From contig JH720329.1 of the NCBI GenBank assembly GCA_000231825.2, positions 527,941-591,940 on the forward strand: 64,000 nt of DNA, in the 5' to 3' direction. A model generated the notes under the pieces. It was not told the origin of the DNA and did not search any database. It saw only the letters and a list, made by a program, of their open reading frames with translations. Below, piece after piece: positions 37,153-49,939 of this stretch (position 1 is its first letter; each line of letters starts with the position of its first letter). The position numbers and the translations under genes were made by a program. The stretch is from Tetrahymena elliotti 4EA. Its lineage: Eukaryota; Ciliophora; Oligohymenophorea; Hymenostomatida; Tetrahymenidae.

Positions 37153-38328
37153 ATGGAAATAGAAGAAAATAAAACAAGATTAGTTGTACTAAAGTAGCCT
37201 AGATTAAATAAGGGATAAAGCAAAAAGAAAGAGAAATTGCTCAAAAAACACATTTAAAATTAAATTGGACAAAGATAAGCTAAGATTATCTTAAAACCAT
37301 TGAACACCCAAAGAGAAATATTTTTACCATTTGATTAATACATTGAATACAATGGACTTGATGAAGAATCTGCATTTTAAGTATATAAATCCCTGTATAA
37401 TTAACTAAGACCCGTAATTTCAGTAAATCATTTAAAAAACATAAAAATCTTAGAAGTAAACTTGGATCAAACGCAGAGGGGAATAAAAGAATTCAAATAT
37501 GTAATATATCAGCTCAACTCTCTTCAAAATAAAAATTATCATTAATTGGCTAATTAGCTTTAGGTTTTTTAAAATAACATGGAAACAACTACTCAGATGA
37601 GTTAAATAAGAAGTATTCCTCAAATAAAGGAAAGAAATTATTAGATTTTTAGTAATTTTATGAATGAAGAAGTCAAGAGCTTGCTAGAAGAACAAGATCC
37701 TTCCGGATTTTATACTTATTATTTAGTTTAATGTGTTGATAATCTCTCAGATGCTAGTGTAATATAATCTGGATGTAATGAAAACTATATAAAACTTATT
37801 GGAAGTGATGTTGATACTTGTAAAAATTTGATAATACGCTAAGGCTATTTTTAAATAGTTAATTACACAAAAAGAAATGAAGTAACTAGTGATTTTTTAG
37901 ATATTTTAAACTAATTCTTTGAAAATAACTTTGATATTGCAAATATATTGGTATGCGATGATGCACATATTATCACATTAGATGGAATAAAATTATCACT
38001 TAAAGTAGTTCCTCAAATTCATATTTGTTATGGGATGAATGAAGAAGGAATTCCAGGATAAAAATCTATCTTAGGATATCTTTATATAGAAAAATATAAG
38101 CTTGATTAAAAGTAAACCCAACATATTATTAGCATAAGATAACAGAAAAAAGCTCAGATCTGTAATTTATTTTATGAACAACCTGAATAATCGTTTTAGC
38201 ATTTTGAATATAAATGCTTAGTTGAGCACTTTTAATAATTCTCTTAAAAGCATTCTCAATAATACCCATTTATGTAAGATTATTCCTCTGACAGTAGTTC
38301 AAAAACATGTAAAATTAAACCTGTTTGA
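37153..38328 (+). CDS. MEIEE-family protein, copy 4, 391 aa
   Basis: Intact single exon. It begins MEIEENKTRLVVLKQP, with a Lys-rich segment (SKKKEKLLKKH), then REIFLPFDQYIEYNGL, SLYNQLRPVISVNHL, EEQDPSGFYTYYLVQCVDNL, GCNENYIKLIGSDVD, NYTKRNE and PQIHICYGMNEEG, ending with a Ser run and KTCKIKPV. It is nearly identical to copy 5, 2,087 bp downstream, over the gene and flanks, so the pair comes from a recent tandem duplication. Differences from copy 5 cluster in the GYFQIVNY region and are mostly single-base. Function unknown; possible PAS-like fold as for copy 1. Confidence 0.82.
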
Positions 38329-39239
38329 GTTAGTGAATCTCTAAAAATAAGATAAATAAACCAAAAATAATAACATTTAATTAAAAATATAAATAAACTA
38401 AAATTACTCTCTTTATATTCATCAACTCATAATCATAAAAATATTCTTACTAATCATGACTCTAAATTTAATTTTTACTGTTTTAAATTAATTTTTAAAT
38501 GTAGTCCATAAATTTATTATTTTTTTCTTATGAGTTTTTGCAAGTTTTTACAAAATTTTCTAAAAAATGTAATGCAATTAATATGAAATATTTTTAAGTT
38601 TTTTAGCCCTTCTTGCCTATATTAATAAATCTTAATTTAAAGGTATATGTGGATAAAGTACATTTGGTAATAGGTTTGAATAAAAAAAAATAGGAGGTAT
38701 ATGTGAAATATTTGTATTAGATACTTAGTGTATTGCCAATAATTTAAAAATAAAAAAAATTCAAAATTAAAAGTAAGAGAAATAAGTAAAAGCAGGAGAG
38801 ATTTTATTTCTAATATGGTTACTTTAAGGTAAATTAAGAAATATTTTTAAGCATATAAAATTTTAAAGGAAAAAGATATTATTTTCTACTAATATAAATT
38901 AAACTAACTTCAGTTGATTTAAGATCAAATACCAAAATAATGTTCAAATTATTTCTGAATTTTTGACTATTCAATATAAAATAAAAATCAATATTTATTT
39001 ACATTCATTAAAATTTATATTATGAAAAAAAAGGAATGGCAAAAATTAGAGATTTCAATTACACTTTTATGATACATGAACAAGCATTATAATTTAGTAG
39101 AATAGTTCATTAATTAAATCAGAAATTTAAAACATTATAATATCAATCAAATTTGAGATTATCAAATAATTTCAAATCAAAAAAAAATCTAAATCAAGCA
39201 TCAAATTCATCAAATTTGAGCATCAATAAAAAACACAAA
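38329..39239. other. Spacer duplicated with the MEIEE copies
   Basis: The stretch from about 38860 to 39239 repeats the upstream flank of copy 4 (about 36790-37152) with indels. No independent gene is seen. Confidence 0.6.
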
Positions 39240-40415
39240 ATGGAAATAGAAGAAAATAAGACAAGATTAGTTGTACTAAAGCAGCCTAGATTAAATAAGG
39301 GGTTAAGTAAAAGGAAAGAGAAATTGCTCAAAAAACACATTTAAAATTAAATTGGACAAAGATAAGCTAAGATTATCTTAAAACCATTGAACACCCAAAG
39401 AGAAATATTTTTACCATTTGATTAATACATTGAATACAATGGACTTGATGAAGAATCTGCATTTTAAGTATATAAATCCCTGTATAATTAACTAAGACCC
39501 GTAATTTCAGTAAATCATTTAAAAAACATAAAAATCTTAGAAGTAAACTTGGATCAAACGCAGAGGGGAATAAAAGAATTCAAATATGTAATATATCAGC
39601 TCAACTCTCTTCAAAATAAAAATTATCATTAATTGGCTAATTAGCTTTAGGTTTTTTAAAATAACATGGAAACAACTACTCAGATGAGTTAAATAAGAAG
39701 TATTCCTCAAATAAAGGAAAGAAATTATTAGATTTTTAGTAATTTTATGAATGAAGAAGTCAAGAGCTTGCTAGAAGAACAAGATCCTTCCGGATTTTAT
39801 ACTTATTATTTAGTTTAATGTGTTGATAATCTCTCAGATGCTAGTGTAATATAATCTGGATGTAATGAAAACTATATAAAACTTATTGGAAGTGATGTTG
39901 ATACTTGTAAAAATTTGATAATGCGCTAAGGCAATTACTAAATAGCTAATTACAATAAAAGAAATCAAGTAACGAGTGATTTTTTAGATATTTTAAGCTA
40001 ATTCTTTGAAAATAACTTTGACATTACAAATATATAGATATGCAATGATATACATATTGTCACCTTGGATGGAATAAAATTATCACTTAAAGCAGTTCCT
40101 TAAATTCATATTTGTTATGGGATTAACGAAGAAGGAATTCCAGGACATAAATCTATTTTAGGATATCTTTATATAAAAAGATATAAGCTAGATTAAAAGT
40201 AAATCCAACATATTATTAGCATGAGATAATAGAAAAAAGCTTAGATCTGTAATTTATTTTATGAACAACCAGAATAATCATTTTAGCATTTTGAATATAA
40301 ATGCTAAGCTGAGCACTTTTAATATTTCTCTTAAAAACATTCTCAATAATACCCTTTTCTTTAAGATTACTCCTCTGATTATAGTTCAAAAACATGCAAA
40401 ATTAGGCTTGTTTGA
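39240..40415 (+). CDS. MEIEE-family protein, copy 5, 391 aa
   Basis: Intact single exon and tandem duplicate of copy 4. The N-terminal 230 codons are almost base-for-base the same, including the Lys-rich segment (here SKRKEKLLKKH). More differences occur after the MRQGNYQIANYNKRNQ segment. The end is KTCKIRLV. An upstream ATG at 39153 is in frame with the MEIEE start in the standard code, but the sequence between is not conserved in the other copies, so I place the start at 39240. Retention of both frames since duplication suggests that both are still used or that the event is very recent. Confidence 0.82.
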
Positions 40416-40854
40416 TTTAGTACATCTCTAATAATAAGATATATGAATGAACAATAATAAAATTTAATTAAAAATATAAATAAACTAAAATTACTCTCAA
40501 TAAATTCATCAATTCCATATTATTACTAACCATAATTTAAAAAAATAATTCTTACTATTTAATAAATATTCTTTTATGAAATGAAATTTATTCTCTTCTT
40601 TGTTTTATTTATTTCTCAAGTTTTTGTCAAAAAAATTAAGTTTTTTTGCAGATAACCTGATATTTCAGTTTAGAAAAAATGATTAATCAAAATTTAAATT
40701 TTTTAACGAAGAAATCGATAAAAAAAATCTTTTATTTTCTTTTATTCAATTTTTGAGATTTGTTTGATTGTGATTTTTCACGTTAAACTTTGAAAAAATA
40801 TAATTTTACAAAATATAAAAGGAAATATAAAAGAAATTACTAATGTATATGAAT
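40416..40854. other. AT-rich spacer between convergent genes
   Basis: Short intergenic stretch between MEIEE copy 5 (+) and the kinase-like gene (-). I see nothing beyond AT-rich sequence. Confidence 0.6.
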
Positions 40855-42750
40855 TCATTATTTTTAATCATTTAAAGTTTTAGATAAATTTCCAAATGAT
40901 AAATATTTTTCATAGTCTTTTAAATCTAGGTAATTGAATGAAATACTTTAAAGTAAATCAGCCTTTGATTATAAATTGCAGTTTTCTATTGTATTTAGAA
41001 ATTTAAGAAGTTTAAGGTTTTATTTAAGCTTTTTTTTAGGATCTTGTATTCTTAAGATTTATTATTGAGCATAGAAGAGATCATCTTAACTTATTTTTTT
41101 ATGTAAATTGTATTTTATTTTTAAATTTTTTAGAACAAGAGACATATAAAAGTCACATTCTGATTAAAAACTAAGACATTTTATAAGCTCACTTATATTT
41201 TCTTAAATAAGAAGATGATTATCTACATAAAGTGCTTCTCTTATTTCAAAGCTCTAAGTCAAATATTAATGAGCTTTTTACATTTTTTTATACAAAATAA
41301 AATCAGATCCTATACTTTGAAGGGTTTAAGCAACTAATTCATGCTCTTTTTCATAGAGACTTTCATATATTTTTAATGCTTCTGATTTATATGTGTATGC
41401 ATTTTCACAATTTGTTTCTATATATCTATACCCATTTCCCATCTCTTTAAGAGACTCAGCTATGAGCTAATGGTTCTTAGGGTAGATTTTTTGTCTAATT
41501 TCTAAAGCTTTTAAACAAGAAAGCACCTGATTTTTATAATCCTTTAAACAATAAAATGTGAGTCCTAGTTCATGCATTAGAAAGTGATTATTTTCATATG
41601 TCATCTTATCTAAATTACCAAAAAGCATTTTAGTAGTTAGTAAGTATCTGTAATTGTTTTTGGTAATTTCAAATTAAAGCATCTAGCAAACAAGATAAGT
41701 TTTATAATGTTCTGTTAGTTTCTTATTCTCTTCATAAAACTTTATAAGCTATTTTATTTTTTCATATTCTTATTCTTTAAATAAATAGACCTATTCATAT
41801 TACTAGAAGAAGTTCTTTCTCAATTAATTTGCTGTAGCTCTAAGACATGATTTTTAGTTTATCATAAAATTTCTTACTAAAGAAATAAATTTTATTTTAT
41901 TTTATGGAACATTTTTTATGATTTCATCAAATTTTGAATGCTTTATGTGCTTGAGAGTGATTTGATTAATTTAAACTCCGAGTAAAGCTAAAAAAACTAA
42001 ACCTAAATTATAAATATCTGCTTCCTTTAATGGTTGCAATAATTCTTAGATTTAATTTGTCTTCCTTTTTGTTATGCATTTTTTAATCTCTGGTGATGTA
42101 TATAAATAGTTTTTCTTCTTATAATCTTTCTGTTTTTCAACTTGTAATTCTTAATCACTTACAATGCTTTAAGTATAGTTGTCAAATTTATCAAATAAAT
42201 ACTCCTTAGATACTAAATTAGTGAATTTATAGTTTCCCTCCTCATCTAATACAATTGAATTTGAATTTATATTGCCATGAAAATAATTATTCTCATGTAA
42301 CTCAAATAGAGAAAATATCAATCTATAAAAAATATTTGCAATATTTTAATCATAATCTTGATTCATATCACTATGAGGTGTTGAAATTTTTTCATAAAAT
42401 TCAGTAATAAGTATAAAGACACTGTAATCCTCAAAGTCAAACTCTTCAATCTACTATACTACACTCTTGAAATGCTATAAATCTTGTAGAATACTTGCTT
42501 CATACTTCGCTATTTCATAAGATTACATTTAACTATAAGAAATTTTGATGCAAACATTTTATTTATTTTAATCATGAATTGTTTTTGTCCCCTTCAAAAC
42601 TGCATAGTTTTCTTCATACGAAATCCCTAAGTCAGATAATTCTATTTAATCTATCTGTTAACCATTATATCCTTTTATTTCATATTTATGTTGGCTTAAA
42701 AATGTTATCAACTAAGGTAATATGCTATTAAACTAATTAAAATCTTCCAT
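40855..42750 (-). CDS. Degenerate protein-kinase-like domain fused to TPR-like repeats, 631 aa
   Basis: Single uninterrupted frame. It starts MEDFNQFNSILPQL at 42750 and ends at TGA 40857-40855. Residues about 45-270 follow the protein-kinase order: a beta-strand Lys (NVCIKISYSQ), an alpha-C Glu (AKYEASILQDLQHF), a catalytic-loop position reading FHGNINSNSIVL where active kinases have HRD...N, a DFG position reading KFTNLV, and APE-like TSPEI with ADIYNLGLVFLALLG after it. The catalytic Asp and the DFG Asp are both absent, so it should be a pseudokinase. The C-terminal half has TPR-like helices (LHELGLTFYCLKDYKNQVLSCLKA... LLQSISFNYLDLKDYEKYLSF), resembling the kinase-plus-TPR proteins common in ciliates. 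It probably acts as a scaffold; partner unknown. Confidence 0.82.
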
Positions 42751-43662
42751 CTAATTCTTCTTTTAATATTTCAGTATATTTTAAAAAGATGATTTCTTTT
42801 AATCAAAATAGTGATATAAATATTCTTGTAATGACAACAAAATTTTTAAATTGTTATTAATTTTAAAATACTCAAACCCAATTATATTCTATTATGTTAA
42901 TACATCTAAAAAGTTTTTAATTGTTACTAATCAAAGCTAAGAAAGTATTAATTTAGGTCATTTCATTAAAGAATATTCATTTTCAAGAGTAAAAAATAAG
43001 GATAAATAGTAAAATAATAGCTATTATTCAAAAATAATAAAAATTAGAATAAATAAATATTTTTGGTAAAATTTCTTATGTTTTAGCATATTTCATTAAT
43101 TACTCTAAGAATTATATTCTATTATAACCCAATTATATTCTTTGTTAACTCATTTCAAAAGTTTTTAATTGTTACTAATCAAAACTTAAAAAGTATTAAT
43201 TTAGGTCATTTCATAAGAGAATATTGTAATAAAAATTAAAAAACAATAGAGTAATAAAACAATTAAAAAAATAATAAAAATTAGAATACATATATTTGGT
43301 AAAATTTGTATTGTTTAGCCTATTTTATTAAAAATAAATTTAATAGTGTCTATTTTGTTTTTCCTCCCCATTTTTATTCTTTAGATACTAAAAATATATT
43401 TTATTTTTATACAAGAAGAAATACATTTTTTATTTTCAATAAATTGAAAAAAAAATAAAAATGGCTTATAAAAAATTGGTACAATATTAAACTTTTTTTC
43501 TTTAATTTTTGGTTTTAAAAAAAACATTAAATAAATTAGAAATACATTTCATTTAATATTTTACATTAATATAAATATAAATTTACAAAATTTAAAGACA
43601 TTCATTGACTCTCTTAATTATTTTAAAAGCTTTTTAAATCTTTTATAGAAAATAATTTATGT
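42751..43662. other. Spacer with a tandem repeat pair
   Basis: Contains two copies of a unit of about 200 bp (from 42876 and 43127) and otherwise AT-rich sequence. No intact gene is seen. Confidence 0.6.
42876..43325. repeat. Two-unit tandem repeat, period about 251 bp
   Basis: Both units contain ACCCAATTATATTCT, then AAAAGTTTTTAATTGTTACT, then AAAGTATTAATTTAGGTCAT, and end in an AATAATAAAAATTAGAATA segment and a GGTAAAATTT element. The minus-strand translation is faintly LRR-like, and the units lie just downstream of an LRR gene on that strand, so they may be lost terminal exons. Confidence 0.6.
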
Positions 43663-45051
43663 TCAAAAAAAGAAAGAAACGAAACAGTTAACTAATCGCT
43701 TATTTTTAATTAGATTTCTATACAATTTCTAAAGCCCGAAATCACTTATCTCATAGTTTATCCTTGAAAATATATTTTTATAAGACAGCTTAAATAGATT
43801 TAAATTAGTCAATTAGGGAAATTACTCAAGATAGATTTTGAACTATTTTAAGGTATTAGATTTTTTAATTGCCTTTCCAAATGAAACTAAACCTTCATCC
43901 TGAATTTAATTTTATCTATTAAGACATAAAGTATTCAGAAAAAACAATTTAATAATGTAATGACTAATTACTAAAAGCTAAGCTCAAGGGATTGTAGATT
44001 TTCAAACTTTAGAAAAAGATTGCCAAGTTCAGAAAAATATTAGCTACTCAATTTATTTTTGCTTTTGATTAAAAATGTTTAAATTACTTTTCCAACCAAA
44101 CTAAATATATTCCATAAATAAATGTATTGCATGAATATTAAATTAAATTTTCTTACTCAAATTAAAGAGTTAAATATTCTAAAGTTCTACATTATGCTAA
44201 TCCTTCTATTAATTCTGATACACCTCCATTCCCAAAATGATTGTAACTGATTCAATATTTATAAAATTAAATTTTTGCTTTGTTAATTCAATAAATATTT
44301 TACTTAAGGTAAAGAGTTAGCTTGTTTAGATGTTTAGTTTATGAAATAAGATTTCCTAGCTCAGTTGCTCCTTTCACCCCTAAAAAATTGCAACTATTTA
44401 AAAGAAATTAAATTTATTAATATTTTTGTTAAACTTTAAATATTGAAAATTTGCTGTTTATTTCATTCAGCTCAAAGTAATTTACAAAGAAACTCTTATT
44501 TTATAATAATTTAAATTAAAAAATTTAGATTAAATTAAGTCAAAAAAGAAAATCTTTCTCATATTTTAATGAACACATAAAAAGAAATACCTAAGATCCA
44601 AAAGCAATTCTTTCAGATTGAAAAACTGAGAGAGTAAAAAGCTTAAATCTTAAGTTGTATCATCATCAATCCAGCAGCAACTTTTGTTGTAATTAAATGG
44701 TTACATTTTCAATATTATTTTAAAATTAAATAATATTATTTAGATTTCTGTAATTTTGAAAATGTTTTCTTTCAAAGTAGATAAAAGATAAAAAAGTTTG
44801 AAAAATGTAAATAATTTTACTTCAAGTCGATTTTTAATTTTTCTAGTTTGATACAATATGCTAGCAGATTTAAAAAGCCAATCATGTTTCTGCTTTCATG
44901 AGTATATTTTCTAGACACAAAAGAATTAATTAAATAAAATAAATATAAATAATAAAATTAACACTAGTGTTAGTTCTAAATGAGATAAATTTAAAATTTA
45001 GTTTATTTGCTTTCCTAAAAGAGAGCCTATTTCTTCATTTAATTAATCCAT
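43663..45051 (-). CDS. LRR protein with one repeat per exon (gene A), at least eight exons
   Basis: Model: complement(join(43663..43762, 43826..43915, 43972..44061, 44157..44246, 44304..44393, 44591..44680, 44821..44910, 44963..45051)), 242 aa if it starts at MDQLNEEIGSLL. Six internal exons are exactly 90 nt, each beginning after AG with one base and ending with two bases before GT, and each encodes one 30-residue LRR (examples: LGVKGATELGNLISQTKHLN, FGNGGVSELIEGLAQCRTLE, LQSLELSF). The last exon reads ISDFGLQKLYRNLIKNKRLV then a short tail and TGA. The first listed exon also has an acceptor AG that would make it 90 nt (45052), so true 5' exons may lie further upstream. Function unknown. Confidence 0.7.
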
Positions 45052-45052
45052 T

Positions 45053-46491
45053 CTTATAATTAGTAATAAAATTATTTATTTAAAATATGTTGTAATTTCT
45101 TTTTTAATATAAAATTTACGTTAAATTTATAGATAATTTAGTGAGTTAATGATATTTTTTTAGCTCTTAAATTAATTACTCAAAGCACTACTATTCTAAC
45201 TGGCATTTACTATATATTATGTTAATTAATATGCAAAGAATTTTAATTCATTATGAAAATAAACACTTTATTGTTAAAGAAATTGAATGATTTTCATTTT
45301 TTTGTGATCAGCTAGAAATTTTTATCTTAAAAATACATATGATAGGAATTTGCTTCTAAATAAAGTTAAGAAATATTCCAAAAGTAACTAAGAAAAAAAA
45401 ATTAGAAAACAAATTAATAAAGTTAAATTGATGAGGATTACAAAAATTTTATTTGATTATTAATTCTTTTCAGAATTATATTGCTTGTTCATTTGTTTGT
45501 TTGTTTGTTTACTTTGAAAAATAATTTAATTTTTTATTATTTTTATAGTAATTCAATGAAAAATATATTTACTTCAAAAATAGTTCAAGGTGTGAATATT
45601 CATAATCTTTTGATTAGAGAAACTTTTTTTATTTAATAAAGTTAAATTATGACCTTCTAAATCTTATTCAAAATCTTACATCACTTAAATTATCAAATTA
45701 GTTATTTTGTAATAGATTCATTTATTATTTTTGTTAATTATTTTAGCTTTTTTTTGTTTTATTTTCAATTTTTTTAATTAATTTTCCTAACAAATAAATA
45801 TACTGAATAATTGAAATAACATTATTTTAAATTATTTTTTACAATAAATAATATTGATTCATCGAATTTTGCTATTTATATTTAAATCATTTAAATAAAA
45901 AACTTCAAATTTTGAAAAATATTTTCCATTATTTAATTCAAATAAAATTAAATAATTAGGAAGGATAGCATTATCATTTTTTTAACCAATTAAAGAATTT
46001 GTTTGTTAAGGAAACTTTTTTTGTTTTGATTTGATTTTCTAAAATTAATTTTTTATTAAAATATTATTTCTATTTTCTTTACTGTAAGATAAAAAGCACA
46101 AGTTCATAGTTTAAAAATTAATAATACATTGTTAGCACATTCGTTTTTTATTTAAATACTTTTTATTTTTATTATTATCTAAAATTCTACAAATTTTAGA
46201 ATTTGTTTAGAAAAATTAGATATTTTAAAGATAACGTAATAGATTTATCAATTATTGATTAATTTATTATTACAAAACAAGTTGATTACTTGATTACGTC
46301 TTAAACCTAGTAATGAAGTTTAATTTAATTTAAGATAGATTAACTAGTGATTTACGTATTAACTTTAAATAAATTAACAGCTGGTATGTAGGATTAGATA
46401 AAAAGAATAAATAAGGAATTTTTACAGTAGGATACATAATAAATATTGATTAGAAAAAATAAAGATTTCATTTAGAATTGTAATAAAAAAA
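45053..46491. other. AT-rich spacer, possibly holding 5' exons of LRR gene A
   Basis: No clear gene. A TTTG microsatellite lies at about 45487-45511. I looked for further 90-nt LRR exons and found one partial candidate ending at 45180 that does not fit the phase rule. Confidence 0.45.
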
Positions 46492-47475
46492 TCAATTAGT
46501 TCTTTGCAGAATCCATTCAATAATATCTTTATTGATGTTATATATTTCAGGCTCTTGCCATATATTATGCCATACTTATTGATAATATTTTACTGTTTTA
46601 TCTTAAGAAGGTGATTTTTATTCCAAATCAAAGCCTAGGAAGGGGTCTACCACTTTTTCAAGATCACCCATTATGCATAGGAAAGGACATTTAAAATCCT
46701 CAAAAGTTTTATTCGTTTTATAGAGTCCTTAAACAACAGAAGAGAGTGAAGTAAATGGAGGTTTTTAAGTGTATTAAAGAGGGTCTTGCTTAATATATTT
46801 TTCAGCTTCAAAGTATTTATTAGAATTCCATGCACCAGTGCCAATAAAATTACCTTTTGGCATTATTTTCCCAAGTGTTACAGCAAGATAGTAAATAAAT
46901 TTATACGAAAGTGGGAAGGGTTAAATTGCAGGAGCCATCATTACTATTCCTTTAAATCTGTCTGGATATTTTAATCCTACTCTATATGAGAGCATTCCAC
47001 CAAGACTAAGTCCTCCCATAAATATATTAAGCCCTCTTTCTTTATATTGATAGTGCTCTATGATAATTTATTTATAAAACTCTTCGAAATCATCAAGCAT
47101 CTATTCTAAAGATTCTATATAACCTCTGGGCCCTTCACTTTTACCATAGCCTCTCTAATCGTATCCAATAACCTCAATACCTTCTTAGGCAAGCTATCTA
47201 GCTATATGCTAGGCTCTTTTCATATGGCCATTAAACCCATGCATTAAAATTAAAACAGATTTTACTTCTCCATGAGCTGGTTCTCTATGTACGCATATTT
47301 TATATTAATTATCAGTAACTGTAAAATGAATAGCTCCTATTTCCTTGAAGCCTTCATCTTCTTATCCAGGAACTTATTATTAGTCTGCAGGTGAATCAAT
47401 TTAAGCTATTTTCATAATTTTTTAGCAATACTCTTTTCTCAAAGCAGGAGTGTGTTGGTAATCTTGAATCTTCAT
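46492..47475 (-). CDS. Monoglyceride-lipase-like alpha/beta hydrolase, 327 aa
   Basis: Serine hydrolases of this family cleave monoacylglycerols or lysophospholipids. Single exon, MKIQDYQHTP at 47475 to TGA 46494-46492. The oxyanion motif is MHGFNGH (about residue 78), with YDQRGYGKSEGPRG after it as in MGL. The nucleophile elbow is GGLSLGG (Ser about 158). The acid is the Asp in GDLEKVVDP (about 275), and the His is in VWHNIW (about 302). No signal peptide or membrane span, so it is probably cytosolic or membrane-associated. Length and motif order match the monoglyceride lipase (Hydrolase_4) family; substrate is not determined by sequence. Confidence 0.9.
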
Positions 47476-49939
47476 TTTCTTTCTTTTTGGTTATTCTTTA
47501 ATTATTAAATATTAGTTTGTTTTTATTAATATTATTTGTTTAAAATATTAATTATTGGTAGAATATAAATTCAGAACACATGGTATTTATAACAAAAATT
47601 TAGACTTTTAATAAAGCAATCCAATAAACTGTATTGTTAAATAGATTTCGCAGTAACTAAAATAATTGTCCTTTTCCTCAAAGATTCTACTTTGCACCTG
47701 AAATATTCGATTATCCAAAACTATACAAAAAATTACAACTTTATTTAGTTTTTTATAAAATATGTGATGCATCTAACTTTACATTTGGTATTTCTTATTA
47801 AAAAAAGATAATTTGTATCCATATATGACATAGTTAATTACATCTTAAAATTTATTAAGCATTTTAATTCCTAACTTTTTGAATGTAATCAATTCAAATA
47901 AACTAAGCTTTTCTATTCTCGAAATCATTGTTGAATATTTTCTCTTTTAATTATTTGAGATCAATAGAAAAATAACTTCAAATTAGATAAATTTCTTGCT
48001 AAAATCTAATTATTCACTTATTGAATTAATTCATGTGTTTTCAACTTCTTATTTATTGAGAGATTTTCACTAGTTTTATAAAATATTTGGGTTTTCTTTG
48101 CAAAAATTAAGAAAATTTAAATGCTTCATTTGTTAATAGAAATAAATTCAAATGTGTAACCAAACTTCTTCATACCTCCTTCTGATTAAAAATCACTCAT
48201 ACCATTTTAAAGTAATGACGTTTAAGCAACTATTTATTTCTATAAACAAATTATCTTTGAATTTTTAAATTCACTCAAATTAATAGTTATTTTATATGGT
48301 GGAAATTAAATTGATGATTAAAAATGAATTATATTTTTTCACCCATAAAAAATATTCATAGAAAAATATAATTAGATTTTCAAGTAATTATTATAAAAAT
48401 TGTCTTCAAAAGAAAAATAATCAAGATTAACTTAACTTATTAAAAGCTTAAAATAGATAGATGTTCATGGTAGGTTCTATGAAGAATTTTAAAAACAAGT
48501 TGAATAAATAAGACTATTTATTCATTCTAAATTAATAGTATCGAATTTATTGCAATCACCAATAAATTTAGATTAATATGTAAAAAATTTTAAAGAAATC
48601 TTTAGCTGATAAAAAATCACAAAGTTTATGAAAAAATTATTAATTGAATGACTATTATTCATTTGAAAAAATTAAATTAAAAAAACTTAATATTCTATTA
48701 TTCAATGGAAAATTTTAGAAACTCTATATTTAGTATTAGCATTTCTTTTTTAAATAGAAATAAATTACAATTGTAATTTCCTTTTTCCTTTTAAAAATAA
48801 AATTAGATGAAGATTTTTATATTATTTACAAATAGTTTTATCTTTTATGTAAAACTAGCTTGACTCATAATTTTCTATTTAAATGTCTTGTAAAACAAAC
48901 GTAATGAGTAATTGTAATAAATGATTTATTTATTCACAATTTAACAATTTTTAAAAAAGCACCATCAAGAAAAAATCAATTTAAAATGAAAATAACAAAA
49001 TCCTCCTTTCATTTAAATATTACATAATATTTTTATTGAATTAAAAGGAATACCCCTCAAAAATACCAAATAATTTTCTACAAAATAATATAGAAGGAAA
49101 ATTAGAATAAGACAAGCTTTTTGTTAAAGAAATAATTCTTTCACTAAAAATCATTGATAAGATTAAGAGAAATGATAATGATTTGGTTATTTTATTGATC
49201 GATTATACATAACTTTATATTTTTTTTACTTTGAATTTTCAAAATGAATCAAAAATAAATTCTAAGCATAATTTTGTCTTTTTAAGTAATCAACTATTGT
49301 TATTATTTCAAATAAAATTTCTTATTACAAAACAAATAAAATTAGATTTTAATGTAAGTAGTCATTAAAATTTCTTCTATAATATGAGGTCATCAACATG
49401 AATCAATAAAAAATACATGGAAGAATGAATAAAGAATAAAATATAATTTATTATTACAGAAAATTGAATGTAACCATTCAGATTTAATCAAGTATATTTA
49501 TAGATAATTATAAAAAATAAATATTATTAAGTCATTAAACAATTAATTAATTTGATTTTAATTTTGCTAATTTCATTAATAAATTCTTCTACTAAGAAGT
49601 ATAAATTAATTACAGTAATATTCTTTTTCACATTCAGAAATAAAATTAGATTTTAATGTAAAAAAAACTTCAGCTTTTTGAACTGATCTATTAATGGAGT
49701 TTATTAAGAATAATAAAAATTCTTGTAAATTATGAACAGACAAAAACAAATTTTTGAAGCATTTAATATAATCTGAATATTCAAAATACAAAAATGCAGT
49801 AAGTAGACAAAGATTTTAGAATAAGCTAACTAATATTAATAATACTAGAGAAAATAAATAGACAGATTCATAAATAGATATTCATTCACTATCCTTTCAT
49901 CTATTATTACTTAAGTCCCAAAAATACCTCTTGAGTATT
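47476..49939. other. Long AT-rich region with faint minus-strand LRR-like scraps
   Basis: No supportable gene. On the minus strand near 48225-48135 (NGMSDFQSEGGMKKFGYTF) and 49760-49680 (KCFKNLFLSVHNLQEFLLFL) short stretches resemble the LRR exons of genes A and B, but donors and frames are not intact. The rest is low-complexity AT sequence. Confidence 0.45.
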
